A DNA stretch of 64,000 nt, taken from the NCBI GenBank assembly GCA_008973525.1, contig WACJ01000518.1, forward strand, positions 1 through 64,000. Reading direction: 5' to 3'. Shown here one piece after another: positions 46,366 to 59,294 of the stretch. How positions within the stretch are numbered: the stretch's first letter is position 1; the number at the start of each line of letters is the position of its first letter. The stretch is from Stenopsyche tienmushanensis (Eukaryota; Arthropoda; Insecta; Trichoptera; Stenopsychidae). Below the pieces are notes generated by a model. That model searched no databases. It was not told the origin of the DNA and worked only from the letters and a program-made list of their open reading frames with translations. A program made the translations under genes and the position numbers.

Positions 46366-47104
46366 ATCCGTGAAACGTCTCACAAAACAAATTTAAAAAC
46401 ACACGAATAATAGCCGTGATAATGTAAAAACTTTTTCCAATACAGGCCCAATACCTCATCAAAGTTTCATCGAAATTGAATGAACGGTATAAGAATGTAT
46501 ACCTAGCAAACCCCTCGCATCGCGACATACATTCATTTCATATACATTTTTAATTAAAAGAGATTAAGAACTTTTATATTTCCATTTGAATGTTAAACTT
46601 CTCTCCATCAAAGGATAATTTATTATAAAAACTATTTTAATTTATCAGTCTAACAACTCCAAACATTCATTTATTTTGATAGATTCTATGTCGGACAACG
46701 TAATTTCTTCTCGGACTTTGGAGAATGTCTTCTTTTTTCAAGCCATTCTTTACGAGCAAAAACATCGAGGAATTGTTCCTCAAATGACGGTTGATCGATC
46801 GTTTTTAGACGTTTATACATTTTTAATGTTTTTTACAATACTTACAATATTACCGTCTAAAGATATGTATATTTGCAATCTTTTCTGGACGTGTACGAAC
46901 AATATATTTTGTACTTATAAACGATCTTAACAAAATTATAGATCTTACTTTGTTTGTTAATTTTTATACCTTCGATAAAATTCAAAGTTTCAGATGTAGA
47001 TGACGATTTTTATTATTTCTAAATTTAATTTGAATTATTATTGCTAATCATTCACTTATCTCTTGGATTTGAGAATTTATTTTCTCAAATAAGTTGGCAA
47101 AGTT
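46366..47104. other. Gene-free stretch
   Basis: The 84-codon frame at 46676-46930 has no recognised motif and is AT-driven at its end. Nothing else is supported. Confidence 0.5.
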
Positions 47105-47290
47105 TTATCGCAATCGATTGAATGGTATGGAAGCGCATTACATACGGACAAACAAACATCGATTTTTATATATTAGACTATGCCTATATTACTTGCAGAA
47201 TTTTTAACAATAAGTAGACGAAGTTTTATTGCAACCCAATGAACGATATGGCAGCGCATTTCGAACGAACAAAACCCAATTCATTTTTAT
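47105..47290 (-). repeat. Dispersed tandem-dimer repeat R3, copy 2 (inverted)
   Basis: On the minus strand two units follow each other, each with TAATATATAAAAAT, TGTTCGTTCGAAATGCGCTG or TGTTTGTCCGTATGTAATGC, CCATA, GATTGC/GGTTGC and ATAAAACTT. They match the dimer at 34175-34415. Confidence 0.75.
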
Positions 47291-48995
47291 ATATTAGAAG
47301 ATTTGAACATTTATAAAAGTATCCAAGAACTATGCTACTAAACCAATACATGGTCTTAAATATTCATATCATTTATCTCTAAATGCATCTATGCAGCCCT
47401 ACATACTTTTTATGATTTAAAATATCTTTTGATATTTACGAATTTAAATATCCTGGAACACAATTAAAATGAGTAACCAATTTATAATACTACAAAGAGA
47501 TATTGATGAATACCCGATACAGGATAATCCTATAGTATCTCTGAAAATGACCTCTCCAAGCTATATTGTAAAATATATTTGTTAAGTCCTGGGTGGGACT
47601 CGGATGCAAATTAGGTCAACAACAGTTTGCCATTTTGGCTTGTTAAATTAGGAATGCTGAACAAATACAGCCTTACGAAGTGACCTGAAAGCTGATTCCT
47701 CCGACAAGTTATCGTAGTTAATATTTGATCAACATTCACTAACGACTTCAATCGGTTATTGATTCTCCTGTAAATTTATTGCTCGTTAGCAATAATATTA
47801 CCTAGTATATTTTGAATGTAAATCAAAGTCGCTTTTTGATATGAAAAAAATCGATTTCGAAGAATTTCGGTCCCCGAACTCATAAGCATGTCTATGCTTA
47901 TAAAATGGAGGAAAAAATTGCCTTCAAAACATTTACATCCTACCCTTTCCCGGGGAACTTTGTGTTTACTCAAAAATATTTACGATCAGCAAATATGTTT
48001 GCCCTAGGAGCTTTCTTGGTGGGCCATAGCCATATTTTTATGTTCCTCTCGGCAAAAAATTGATGCGGTAAGCTTCGGTTTATTCGGCACCGACCAATTA
48101 TTTTTTTTATCGTGACGTATTTTTTTGAGATGTGAGCGTTTCATTTATTTCCATTAGAAGCTGTCAACATTTCATTAATTTTTGTTTGTCTGAAAAAATG
48201 CTCCTCTCTCTAACCACAAAGTATCATTTTTCACCAAAAGTGACATCCACTTATCGCTTTTCCACACAACGGAAGGAAAAAAAGGATGGGACGCGATATG
48301 TATCATGTGTAGTGAAAAAAAATGTGGCAGAAAAAATATAGTGTAAGATTTATGGTGTGCAATAAAAATCATTTCTAGATTGATGTCAAAGGATCATATC
48401 TGAGAGAATTAATTTAGAGGACCTTTTCATGATACCATCATTCAACATTACTCGGAAGAAATCGTATCAGATCGACATTGTATCTTAATATTAATAATAG
48501 AATTCAAGTAGACTGCTTTAAATAAATTCAATTATGGCTTTAAGCTTTGCTAAAAAAATTCTAGACCTGACCAAAGAATACTCAAATAATTGAATATTTT
48601 TCAATTAAAATTCAATTGTACAAAGCATACTGCTTTAGCATTCACAATAAACATTTCAAGAGATAATATTTATCCTACAGAAGATGAAGAATTTCTTCAA
48701 TTCAGCGATATATTCTTGAAAATTTAAATAGTAATACAGATATATTAACTAATACAGTTGTATTAAATTAAAATGTTCATGCTCAAAATAAGAAAAAATC
48801 TTCATGTCATCAAAAAAGACATCCCGATCGTTAAAAATGTTTACCTATCGAATCGTAAATATTGTAATAAGTGAAACTTGCATGGTCGCCGTAGGGTAAA
48901 TTGGCTTGGGCGTCACGAAAAGTGAAACTCTAAGCAGTACTTGGTCGGAAAAAGAGGGAGAATCGTTTCTAGTCTTTTCGTATACATAGCATACA
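47291..48995. other. Gene-free stretch
   Basis: A slightly GC-richer patch at 47840-48300 lacks any recognisable coding frame. No repeat boundary found. Confidence 0.5.
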
Positions 48996-49085
48996 TCATA
49001 GACATACTATGCGCATGCGCCTTGCTGTCCGTGTCAAGCAAATAGTCAAGTAGCTTGACTATTATATTATATATTACACAAACAC
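48996..49085 (-). repeat. Dispersed repeat R4, copy 1, with NRF-1-like palindrome
   Basis: On the minus strand it begins GTGTTTGTGTAATATATAAT and ends GGCGCATGCGCATAGTATGT. Both parts recur, in the same order, at 56625-56740. It contains the palindrome GCGCATGCGC at 49011-49020, which fits the binding motif of NRF-1 and its fly homolog Ewg. Confidence 0.65.
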
Positions 49086-49680
49086 AAATTCATTTTTCAG
49101 CTAACGAATGGAAAATCTAATCGAGATTTTAAGTCTCGCTGCATTTATTTAATACTTAGTTGAATGCTTGATGATCGTTTACAAAAGCAATTTGAAGCTT
49201 GCAAGACATCCCATACTTGATCTTGATCTTTAATGGTCATCAAAGAGGGCTTATCAATCTATATTTAACTTAAAATATGTTTCTGTTCGCGAACAATACG
49301 TGTTGAACGTCCAATTTTACTAATCAGACATGATATGTGATCATACAATGCACACGTGGTAACAACTGGATGTTGACCTATTACCTTTAAACTATAATTG
49401 CCAAAGGACTCCATTATACTCCAGTGAATAAATATGATGCGACGTGCTTAATTTTGTGTGGATAGCCCACGTAAATTCAAACATGGATTAATGTTCAAGT
49501 GGAAAGCTTCGCCAGCTTTTAAGTGCTTCCATGTATGATACATTTGCACGTATTAATTGAAAACATGAAATGCAATATGAAATATGCCTCTACGTTATTA
49601 ATTTTAAAACATACTTTTATTTTGAAATCGTTTGGATTCTCATTATAAAGGTTCCGCTTCAAATGCAGATTTTGGAAAAT
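49086..49680. other. Gene-free AT-rich stretch
   Basis: No supported feature. Confidence 0.5.
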
Positions 49681-49689
49681 ATTTTATTT

Positions 49690-49770
49690 TATTCCCGGGA
49701 TTTTGGGATTGCATTAGACTACCCAGGACTGATCCCGGGATCCGGGGACCGGGATTTTCAACAGTCTCAT
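49690..49770. repeat. CCCGGGAT-rich segment
   Basis: ATTCCCGGGATTTTGGGATT, then GATCCCGGGATCCGGGGACC and GGGATTTTC, form overlapping inverted words within 80 bp. A further TCCCGGGATTC lies near 50301. It adjoins repeat R1 copy 2 and may be part of the same unidentified element. Confidence 0.45.
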
Positions 49771-49797
49771 CAGATCAGCCTCCACACTCATTGGAGG

Positions 49798-50165
49798 TAT
49801 CGTCATCAGATATTTAAATACTAAAATTAAAATTCCTTTCTGTTGAGACACAGACTAAAAATCGCAAAATTCCCGATTTCCCGATAAATTATTTATTTCC
49901 CTCGCTGCAGATGAATACTCGTATACTATAATACTTTGATGTGATTCGTAATTATATTACGAAGGAATACCAAAATTCTGAACTCCGTATCTATTATATT
50001 TCATTTCGATATTCCCATTATTAGAATCGAGGTGTAGTAAATACATCACCGGTAGGGAAAGATTAATATAACAATTTGAAAAACATATATGTACTGTATA
50101 TATGTATACATATATTAGACAGTTACTACCCATAGGCGTTGCCTAAGCTCGCCAATTAGCAGTTA
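49798..50165 (-). repeat. Dispersed repeat R1, copy 2 (inverted)
   Basis: The inverse of 22759-23130. The copies differ by scattered substitutions and short indels, e.g. CTACCGGTGATGTATTTACT is unchanged while CGACAGAAATAAATAATTTG has CGAGGGAAATAAATAATTTA. Homology stops at GAGGTATCGTCATCAG on one side and CTAATTGGCGAGC on the other. Confidence 0.8.
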
Positions 50166-53157
50166 CGCCATTGTTTCCAAGCGTCCAGATTTCGGCGGGA
50201 ATGTTTCGATTTAGTAGTCTTCATCGTGCTGGTGAGATGTACGATTTCTGTTAGATTAAAATTTCAATCCCGATTTTTTTGAGGTTACGTTTACTATAAT
50301 CCCGGGATTCATGAGCATCTAAAACTCTCTGGGATTGGATTCCCTATTGACAATACATTTAGATGAAATACTATTTTTTTGTATCAAAGACTTAGGATCC
50401 TATTATCATGACTGTTAACCCAATAAATACCGCTGATGATTATGATTTTTGGCTAAAAAACAATTCATTTTCAATAACAAATGATATATTTACGCAAATG
50501 CATTCTACTATATGATTCGAGAGAATAAATGTAAATTAGACTCATGGATAATAAAAGGGACCCTCTGAAAAAAGGACGAAAAAAGGAGGATATTTGAATT
50601 CATAAAAAATATTTATAATGTAACGTTTCAGGCTGACCCTGCTGACTTCTCGAGCACCCATTTCGATGCCCTCGCTGCTGCGATATTCCCCGACTGCCGT
50701 CTTATTCGGCCGCAGAGATCGCACTGGTGGGTCATTCGAAGCGCTAAGATGATGATGACAAAATTAGATCAAAAAAATGAAACATACAATGCCTAATATT
50801 ATATTTGTCGTTTAAGGCGCCCAAAAGTTCTAGATAAAAATGATTTGTAGCAACGATGTGCCGGATAATACAACGTCGTTTATTTTACTATTACGTTTAT
50901 TATGACATGCTTTGGTGGCTCGTTTTGAATTATGTATACTGTGACGCGACGTCCTTCTTGATGAATAAGTAATTGCAGTGGCATCAGCATAACAGTCGAC
51001 ATTGTTTTATCCTATTAGGCTTATTATAAAGCCGTTACCATTATTCACGTATGAGGACGCATCAAAGAAGATATGTATTCGGATGGCGTGTTTCAGCTGT
51101 TAGCTCGAAAGTCGGAAGAAAACAGGAAAAAGGGTAAGAGAGTCTTCGCGGCTGTGAATATCCGGAGATTGTCCTTATATAAAACTAATTTGTGCGACGC
51201 ACAAAGCTCAAGCACTTCGGATTGTGCTCCCTAGAAAGACATACACGCTTATCAGATTAATTTATTTATGAAATTCATTCAGAAACGAGGGCATTTTTAT
51301 GGGTCTGTGTAACTTGTAAATTTGGCGTTCTCATCTATATTTTATTCGCATTTCATTCCGAAAGAGCTGACAACTTATTCTAATAATGTAATGGAAATAT
51401 ACTTTTTTTTCTTCTTTCATAAACTTCCTCGACAAGGATGGGCACCTCGTTGATTTGATTACGCTTTATTTTCCGTCTTCCTTCCTCGGGATGAGAATTT
51501 CTATACACCAACTTTTAATTTTATTTTTTCAGGTATTTTAGATTCAACTCGAATCGAATGCCAAATAAGACGCTAAAACGCAAGGCAAATGTTTGCAACA
51601 TTTTTTTAATGCCTTTGTAATGCTTTCAGATCTGTTTTGAATGTCAAACATCTCAATTTGAGTCCAATTAGTTGGACGCTTCGTCATACAACACAGAATT
51701 AATTGACACGCCGGAGCATAATATGAGCTTTTGAATGTGCTATGAATAAGCTTGAATTTAAATTCCATCAAGCTTTACAAAAATTCGATTCAATTTGCAA
51801 TGAATTCATCAGCTACTCTAATAAAATTGCGAGCCTTCATCAAAGCTCAATACATCATTTAGGTTACAGAATATTTAGAGTATGCTCAATTTTTATAAAG
51901 ATCAAGAGTTCATAAAGTAAACTTTTTGTCCTGCATGTTTAAAACAATGTTTCAGGTTCAAATTTAAACTGTGGTTAAATGTATATACAAGTAGAAGCAT
52001 ACATTTTAATATTTATGATCGATCATCTCGATTCTGATTTATTCAAGTAGACAATAGAAAACCAACAGATGAAAATCTACTATCCATAGAATAACTCCAT
52101 ATGGAAACGGTCGCATACTTTATAGATAAAACTGTGATCTAAAGATCGGTAGCAGATCCATTTATGTATTATTTTTTAATTCACGTTAAAAAATAGTTCC
52201 CAATCAACAAGATTATTGAAAATATAATTATAAATAAGACTATTTGAAGAAATTTATTGAGATTGAAAAATATACGGACAAAAAGTGACAAGTTGTCAAA
52301 AAATTGAAAGCAATCTATCAAGCACGAAGATTTATCTTTTTATAATTTATACTTCAAACTACACTGTTAGCTTAACAATTGAAACACTCTGCAAGATACA
52401 TAAAAAAACATCCAAGTGTCAATAAGGCACACTTTATAGAAAATAGTAACATAACAAAGCAATTTCATAGTACATCGACGCTCGCTTAATATAAGTGAAT
52501 CTAGAAAATGTACGAGGAGCTTTTGAGGCAGGCGTTGATTTATTATCACATGATAAATCATCCAAATGTAAAAAAAAGTTTTTTAACTATTGAACAAAGA
52601 AAAATTCTTACAATACAATTTCATCTCGGAGCATTTGCCTTTAATATCTACTAAGCTGTGTGTAAAATGAGCACCTTGTAGATGATGTGATGAATTGTTT
52701 TTAATTTGGTCTTATTATTTTCTCAGCCTAAGAACGTCCTCTGGGTGTTCTCATTCTTGTTCTACAAGCAAAAAGTAATAACGTTATGGACGTAATGAAA
52801 TTTTTCAAAAATATTTCAGCTATGATCTTTCATCGCTAAATATAGCGCTCATCGTGTTTTCCCAGCACATCCACGCTTTCCATGTGTTTTTTCGTTTTTT
52901 ACATTCAGCTTTCAGCACTTAATAATGATATTAAAAGCACGTGTCTCCGTTTCCCCGAAAGGAAAATGCTGAAAGAGTTCATTTAAATTTTACTCTGATG
53001 CTGATGCTTTCAGGCTCATTAAACTTTCAAAGAGCGTTGCCAAATCGGACATTTTCGCATATGTTTAGTCTTTATTCTATAACAGGATACTCTTTTTATA
53101 AAAATGAAAGTGCATTTGCTTATTTTTCAACAACATCCATTTAAAATGCGAATAAAT
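50166..53157. other. Gene-free stretch
   Basis: Slightly GC-richer patches at 50630-50730 and 51050-51240 hold no recognised gene or repeat. The frames at 50542-50724, 51544-51771 and 52941-53144 show no known motif. Confidence 0.5.
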
Positions 53158-53322
53158 TTTCACACTCCCAAATTTTTTTTTTTTCCAAATTTCGGTTAGT
53201 GTTGATGATTTATTTCCTATTTTATCTAAAATATCTCGATATGTTCTCTTTGTGAAATTAAAAAAAATAGCTTTATAAAAAAACCGCATAACTTCGAAAT
53301 CGCACAAAAAGAGGTTTGAATG
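53158..53322. repeat. Dispersed repeat R2, copy 3
   Basis: Matches 31757-31930 throughout, ending AACTTCGAAATCGCACAAAA and AGAGGTTTGAATGTAC. Inverted, this end begins GTACATTCAAACCTCTTTTT, which has the look of a pogo-like terminal sequence. The minus-strand frame across it (53077-53307) is accidental. Confidence 0.75.
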
Positions 53323-53489
53323 TACAATAAAAATAGTTCATATTAGATTTTTTATAAAATGTCCGATTTTTGGATATAATTCCATTCAATATTCAACACC
53401 TCTTCTCATCATTTTGGCAGTCCTTTGATCTCTTGTTTATAATTTTTTTTTGACTTAAAAGCGATATTAAATGCATTTCCATTTTAACT

Positions 53490-54190
53490 GCATTTTTGAA
53501 TCGTTTTTGTCTCAGACTGTAATCCATGAATTCAACAAAGATGAAAATCCGTCGGGACGAGGTCCGGTGAGTAAGAAAAATGCTTTTTAAGTTTAATTCC
53601 CGTATTTATCCAGTGTAAATTTAACTTTATCAGGACGCGCATTATCATCTACTTTCTCTTGAATAAAAACGAATATTTTTCTTTTAATTTTTAATGCAAA
53701 ACTTCGTCGTCGATAAACTTGTGCAGCTATACAATAGTTTCTCTCGGCTTCATTCATTAATAATGAATTATTCCCTGCACATCCCACCATATGCATAATA
53801 GAACCTTTTTTATATTCAATAAGAGCATAGGGTGAAAATTGGGGGTTCTTATCGAGAAAGCCATTGATTTTTTTCGTCGTATTTTTTCATAAATGAGTTA
53901 TTTCTCATCACTAGTTACAATTCTATTCAAAAAGAGACTATTTTTATGTGTTATCAAAAAGGCGTAGCAAGTATTTCGTCGTTTTGTTGTGTTCAGTCAA
54001 GCCCTAGGATACCCATCCTACCCCATAACATCCATCCTATTCGTTTAGCAGATAAGTTTTAAATGTGTTTGCATAGTAGTCCATGGAAATCCCAATCTTT
54101 GCGGTAACTTTTCGATTTTGTGTGTCGGATATGTACTTTATTTGTTTCGAATCTGGAAATTATATTTTATCAAAAGCTTTCTTAACAGCA
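53490..54190 (-). pseudogene. Mariner transposase, decayed ('D')
   Basis: Minus-strand pieces run in family order: RKVTAKIGIS (helix-turn-helix, about 54087-54116), LTEHNK in the linker, LNRIVTSDEK with the first catalytic Asp (codon 53907-53909), QWLS, then NYCIAAQVYRRRSF and VDDNARPDKVKFTLDKYGN with the second Asp (codon 53644-53646), and YSPDLVPTDFHL with the third Asp (codon 53562-53564). The spacing of the first two Asp (about 88 codons) fits mariner; that of the last two is shorter than the usual 34. Multiple stops and frameshifts make it inactive. A 67-codon open frame at 53593-53796 is just one piece. Terminal repeats were not identified. Confidence 0.85.
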
Positions 54191-55870
54191 TATAAATTCA
54201 ATACACGTAATTCATCATTCACATTTCAGCATTTACGCCTGTCTTGAACCTCCCCCCTACAATTGTGCATTCTTATTAAGATCTACCCTTGTAATATATC
54301 ATAATTTATCTGTATAAATAAATTGAATTACATGATGAATATGATATAATTTATCTCTATTGAGATTCATCTATTTACATTATTAAAAAAATGAGAATTT
54401 ATATAGTGAACAACTTATGAATTAATAATAGCCTGGTATTAAGTTTATTTTTTATCGTGGATAATTAAGAGTTAAGATTCTCTCATTTATATTTGTCCTC
54501 AGCAAGTTTAAGAAGATTAACTTATACAAATTAAAAAGGAAAGTTATAAACGGTCTCGCTATGTTTATCTAAACATTTCTTTGAGTACAACCCTCTTCAA
54601 CTTCCCCTTTCAACTTTATTTCATCTCGAAAATTTTAACTTTTCAAAAATAATTCTCAAGCTCAAAAGAAAATTTTCCATGGCTCCAGCGATATTTTAAT
54701 GGCTCTCTAAGTTCTAATTAAGTTGAAAAAATGTATTTCCTACTACTACGACGCATGCGTCACTTCTGCTCATCATTCATACTGAACAGATTCATATCAC
54801 TTATTTGTCATATTATCAATTGTTTTTGCTCACAACGACGTCTTTCATCGGATATTCAAGTTCCATATTATAATGATATCTCGTTAAAATGGCGACAAAC
54901 AATAATGCGATCAAAATGTCTGCTTATCATTCAAAGTAAAATTTCATGGATTAATATGTAAGGATTTCTTGCGAATTTATTTGTTGGCTTTCATACATTT
55001 TTAATTTGGTAAAACGATCTTAATAAACATAAGGACAAAGTTGAATTTATCATTATTAAACAGGCCTTAGAAGGTCGATTGCCTTATAAATTATAATTCA
55101 TTATTCCGATACAAGAGTGGTGTAAATAATTTATTATTTACGCCATAGCTCAGATTCATTAATTGTGTGATTTCATTAGCTTAAGTTCCGAGAAAATCTT
55201 TTATTTATTTTAAGTAATCATTATTTTAAGAATTGCCATCTTAAGACTTTGGAGACGATAAGTGACTTTTAAACTTATTTGGTAATAGTTAAAGTTTAAA
55301 ATCGAAGTCGCTTAAACATAAAGTTTATGAAAAGCGTCCTAATATCTTCAGACATCGTAGATACGTTTCACGAACTTTATTTTTAAAATATCAATTTTCA
55401 ATGAACGCTAAGTATCCTTTTAAGGTAAATATTTTATATATTTTCATAGGCAACATAAAGATGTCATAAGTGGTATATTGTCATACCATTGCGCTAAGAT
55501 ATATTTTGGCACCATATAAATCTAGTATTTTGATAGTGGGTCAAGTCTGTTTGTTTTCGGATTCACTTCAAACTGCTATATTACTTTTCTGTGGTAAATT
55601 ACTGCAATGGAATTGCATTTTGAATTGAAATATTGTAGTTTAACATCTTATTGTGCTTCAATTTTCAATTAGTGGCTAAAATAAAGAATCTTTATTTTTT
55701 CATAAGCAATTAGATTTTTTTGAATAAAATCATCTCAAAATCGAAAAATAAATAGAATTTTAGTGTCTTTCCTTACTTTCATAAGGATACATTAAAACGC
55801 TCACTATCTCAATTGATATAGAAAGCATTCGGACAAAGAGCTTAATTTCAACGATCGAAAAAATCAATTG
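54191..55870. other. Gene-free AT-rich stretch
   Basis: No supported gene; the 76-codon frame at 54731-54961 has no motif I recognise. Confidence 0.5.
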
Positions 55871-55874
55871 TTAA

Positions 55875-56423
55875 CCTTTTCGTGAGTACTTACGGAAATA
55901 TCCGTTTTGACCTTCACTATTCAGAAAGAGCACTCTTGTGCATTGAAGCTCCGAGGCGGACAGAGACAGAGAAAACTTAGCGCAGTTCGGGAGACTGAGA
56001 CGGATAGCTTCTTCATATGCTTCGCATGATTGTATAGATCGTTAAGCCCAAATTTATCCACTTATAATGATTTCGATTTCAAGTGTGTTATTTTTTTACG
56101 CAAAGAAACGACCGAATATTATGTGTTATCGAGAGTGTTTGTTTATTTAACTGCTTGCTGTTCTTCGCTGCGTGTTGAATGAGTCTTTGTCCAATTATCA
56201 TTTCCTTCTAAAGGAGGAGCACTTGAATCGGTTTTTTTGTGCATTGTTTATGTAAAGAAATGAAGTGGTCTTGTATGCACTATCAAGTGTTCATTTACAA
56301 TTGACTCTGCCTCGAATTGAAGATTGTCTTACGCTGATTAGGAGCTGACAGAAAGTAATCGGTGTAAAGCGATTATGACATCAACGACTTCATCGATTTT
56401 AAATTTGCTCACTAACGAAAAGG
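55875..56423. mobile_element. Second piggyBac-type MITE flanked by TTAA
   Basis: It is flanked by TTAA at 55871-55874 and 56424-56427. The left end CCTTTTCGTGAGTAC and the inverted right end CCTTTTCGTTAGTGAGC share their first 11 bases and a diverged continuation. It is 549 bp long and has no open frame. Its ends are of the same general type as those of the 12633-13167 MITE (both TTAAC followed by CTTTTxG) but differ internally, so these are related or parallel families rather than copies. Confidence 0.65.
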
Positions 56424-56624
56424 TTAATGTAATAAAGAAAACTTCTAAATTATTGCTAACAATGTACAATTTCTTATAAAGTATTGGCACATTAGTTTAA
56501 ATTCTGGTATTTATTATATACAAACTAATTTTGGGATTCAAAAGATAAATATATCTAATTACCCTTAATTTACTGGCTTTAATAAATTTCATGCAATCCT
56601 TTTTTTTAGATAAAATATTAAGCT

Positions 56625-56740
56625 GTGTTTGTGTAATATATAATAAAATATATAAATAACTAGTCTAGTGGTTGTCTTATGCTATGTATTGACATATGCA
56701 CAGTAGAAGCGGTACGGCGCATGCGCACAGCATGTCTAAA
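56625..56740 (+). repeat. Dispersed repeat R4, copy 2, with NRF-1-like palindrome
   Basis: It begins GTGTTTGTGTAATATATAAT and ends GGCGCATGCGCACAGCATGT, the same two blocks as at 48996-49085 inverted, with a longer middle. The palindrome GCGCATGCGC is at 56717-56726. Confidence 0.65.
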
Positions 56741-58534
56741 ATGGTATCCTTATTTGTAATCTAATCTAATCTCTTTCATTTATGATAAAAATTATTAAGG
56801 AGGAATTAAGGAGATTTATCATGGAAATTTTATCGAACATCATAGTATTTCAATATTTTCAATAATTAAATGTAAACATAAATTAGTTATAACGTGGGCA
56901 AATAATATATGCCTACGGTCAAAATACACTGAATTGTTTTCGCCCGTTGTTGTTTGAGTTGTTTTACCCTTTGGCTTATTATTAACGCTCAACCTTAAGC
57001 AAATATTCTAATTATACACTCCCAGGAAATATTTAGAGCTTCCAAACCGAATCAAAACCAGTATACGAATGTTAAATGGCAATTCGAAAACTATTCGAAC
57101 ATCCAATGAAAGTTATTTTTTCGTAGACGCTTTTCCAGAGCGAGCTTCATATTTTTATCGTGCAAAAAGAGTTTCCATGGAAAATTTTCATGCTTTCACT
57201 CGTGGATGACCTTTCTGGTAAACGTATTAGACTTTGAAAAGTTTTTGCCTCACCTCTGGCATTTAAATTGTATAATCGTAGGTACATTTGAACATCCGCC
57301 GAGCAAAATAACTACAGTTCCATATGCCACCAAATTGTAATTCATTTCGCACAACCCCATGAATTTTCAAACGATGTGAGCCTATTTTTTAAGCAAATTT
57401 ATCTGAATGCGCTTAAAAATAGAATAGGGCGAGCTATTGTGTTATCGGCTTATTAAAAGTGATTGATGCGTTTTAGAGAACCCATCGAATGATCGATTGG
57501 ATAGACTTTTTGACAGCGGATCTCATACGTAATCGTGTTAATAATTGTGCAATATCATAGAGTATCCGTTAAACTTTTGACTGAAATGTTCAAAAAATCT
57601 ATGTAATATTAGAATTTATGTCAATTTCTATACTGAAAGAGTGGCATAAAGATCGACACTGAACGATAGTTTAAAGTTATGATGTCTGGAAAATACGAAA
57701 AGGGCACAATTTTTACAGATTTTATCAGTCCTTAATTTGAGCGAAAATATTGTTTATGGCATTTATCTGCATTTACGCTATCAGCAGAATAGATTTTCCT
57801 ATAAAAAATATCAACAGCCATAAACGTTTAGCATTTTTTCACATTTAATTTAATGACCATGCATACAATCAACTTCAACCTATGGCTGACTTTGTTCATA
57901 AGTCATAATAAATAACCATAATATCCAATCAAAGCACGCAATATAAAGCTTATGCATGCAACATACACTCAATATTAAAGATTTTTATTTTTGGTCTAAT
58001 ATTTTATAAAATTAATCTCAATCAAACTCAGCCATACAATAATTTATCATGACATCAAAGATAGCATTGATATGACTTAATGTCCTGATTCATGTCTTAA
58101 AAATATATATTCGTATATTTAAATACATACGGGGGTATTTATGAGGAGCTTGCCCTTTTATTTGATAAAGATTAAAGATGACTCACACATTATGCATTCT
58201 TAAGAAGCCACTTTTGGAGAAATATGTCTGTATGTTGAACTCTTCATTTTGGCAAATAAGAGAATGAAGATGTCCCAAAAAGTGATGAATACTGGATAAC
58301 TATGGAATATTATTCATGAAAAATTGATGACTACTATTCAAAAGACTCTCGGGAAAAGAGCTGCCAAGAGAACTTGGGGTTGTTCTGTGAGAATTCGAAA
58401 CATTTTTCCATCGATTGTTGATAAGAGACGAAACGTAGACTTATCATAGATATTCCGAGTAAATAATGAAGTTCACGAATACAAAAAATTAAAGTTATTA
58501 AAATTGTTTAAAATATAATTTAAAAAATTATAAT
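56741..58534. other. Gene-free stretch upstream of the Tigger copy
   Basis: A slightly GC-richer patch at 57120-57300 has no recognised gene. The expected left terminus of the Tigger element (CAGTAGAAC followed by GATTATCC) was not found here, so its 5' end appears lost. Confidence 0.5.
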
Positions 58535-59294
58535 TTGATGATTTGCACGTGGAGAATTTTGTCCACTTTTGCTCACTTACATGAAGGATTGCATATTACG
58601 AAGTTTACTAATTATTTAATATTCGAAGATGGATGCTCAGAGCGGAAAGTTATTATAAAAACGGGAAATAAAAAACTCAAAGAGTGTATTTTTATGTGGT
58701 TCATACAAAGACGTTCAACTGGACAGCCAATATCTGGTCTATTATTGTGTAAAAAAGTAATATTTTTTAATACAAAATTAAATGAAGATTCTACTTTCAA
58801 AGCAAGTTCGGGTTGGTTTGAAAAATTCAAAGGACGACATAGTATTAGGGAACTTGAAATTCAAGGAGTAAAGCTTTCTACTGACATACCTTCAGCAAAT
58901 ACATTCGTTGACATATTGAAGCCATTTGTGGAGAAGAAAAAGATTCGACGAAGGGGTTTATATACAATGCTGATGAGACCGGGTTAAATTGGAAAATCTA
59001 TCCAACAAATCTTTAGCATTAAGACGTGGAAATACTTTACATGGATTCAAAGTTAGCAAAGAACGTATCATTATAATGAACAAATGCAGCATATAGGTAC
59101 AGACTGCCATTTGAAGTGCTGCCAAAGAGCTTTCTGCTTTCTGAGGGAGATTTAATATGTGTATATATCAAATAAAAGCTATTTAAACTTTCCCTATCGT
59201 TCCCTGTCACTTATGATCATTTTCGATTATCCGGATTTTTGTTATCCGAACTACGTTCATTCCCAATTAGGTCTGGATGATCAAGGTTCTACTG
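58535..59294 (+). mobile_element. Tigger element, 5' truncated
   Basis: A transposase remnant is followed by the right terminus at 59219-59294, which inverted begins CAGTAGAACCTTGATCATCC and ends GGATAATCGAAA. The terminus closely matches 5995-6075. The left boundary given is that of the open frame; the true end is not seen. Confidence 0.75.
58600..59090 (+). pseudogene. Tigger (pogo-like) transposase, partial
   Basis: The frame reads ERKVIIKTGNKKLKECIFMW, then NTKLNEDSTFKASSGWFEKF and GRHSIRELEIQGVKLSTDI, the second half of the CENP-B-type DNA-binding domain of Tigger/Jerky-like transposases. After LKPFVEKKKI a frameshift near 58945 leads into YNADETGLNWKIYPT, the motif with the first catalytic Asp of the DDE domain. 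A further single-base loss near 59010 precedes SLALRRGNTLHGFKVSKERI. The remainder of the DDE domain is deleted. This is the better preserved of the two Tigger coding remnants in the window. Confidence 0.85.

Noticed and set aside
53077..53307. 76-codon minus-strand frame as part of a transposase
   Set aside because: It lies across the non-coding repeat R2 and the frame is not preserved in the other copies.
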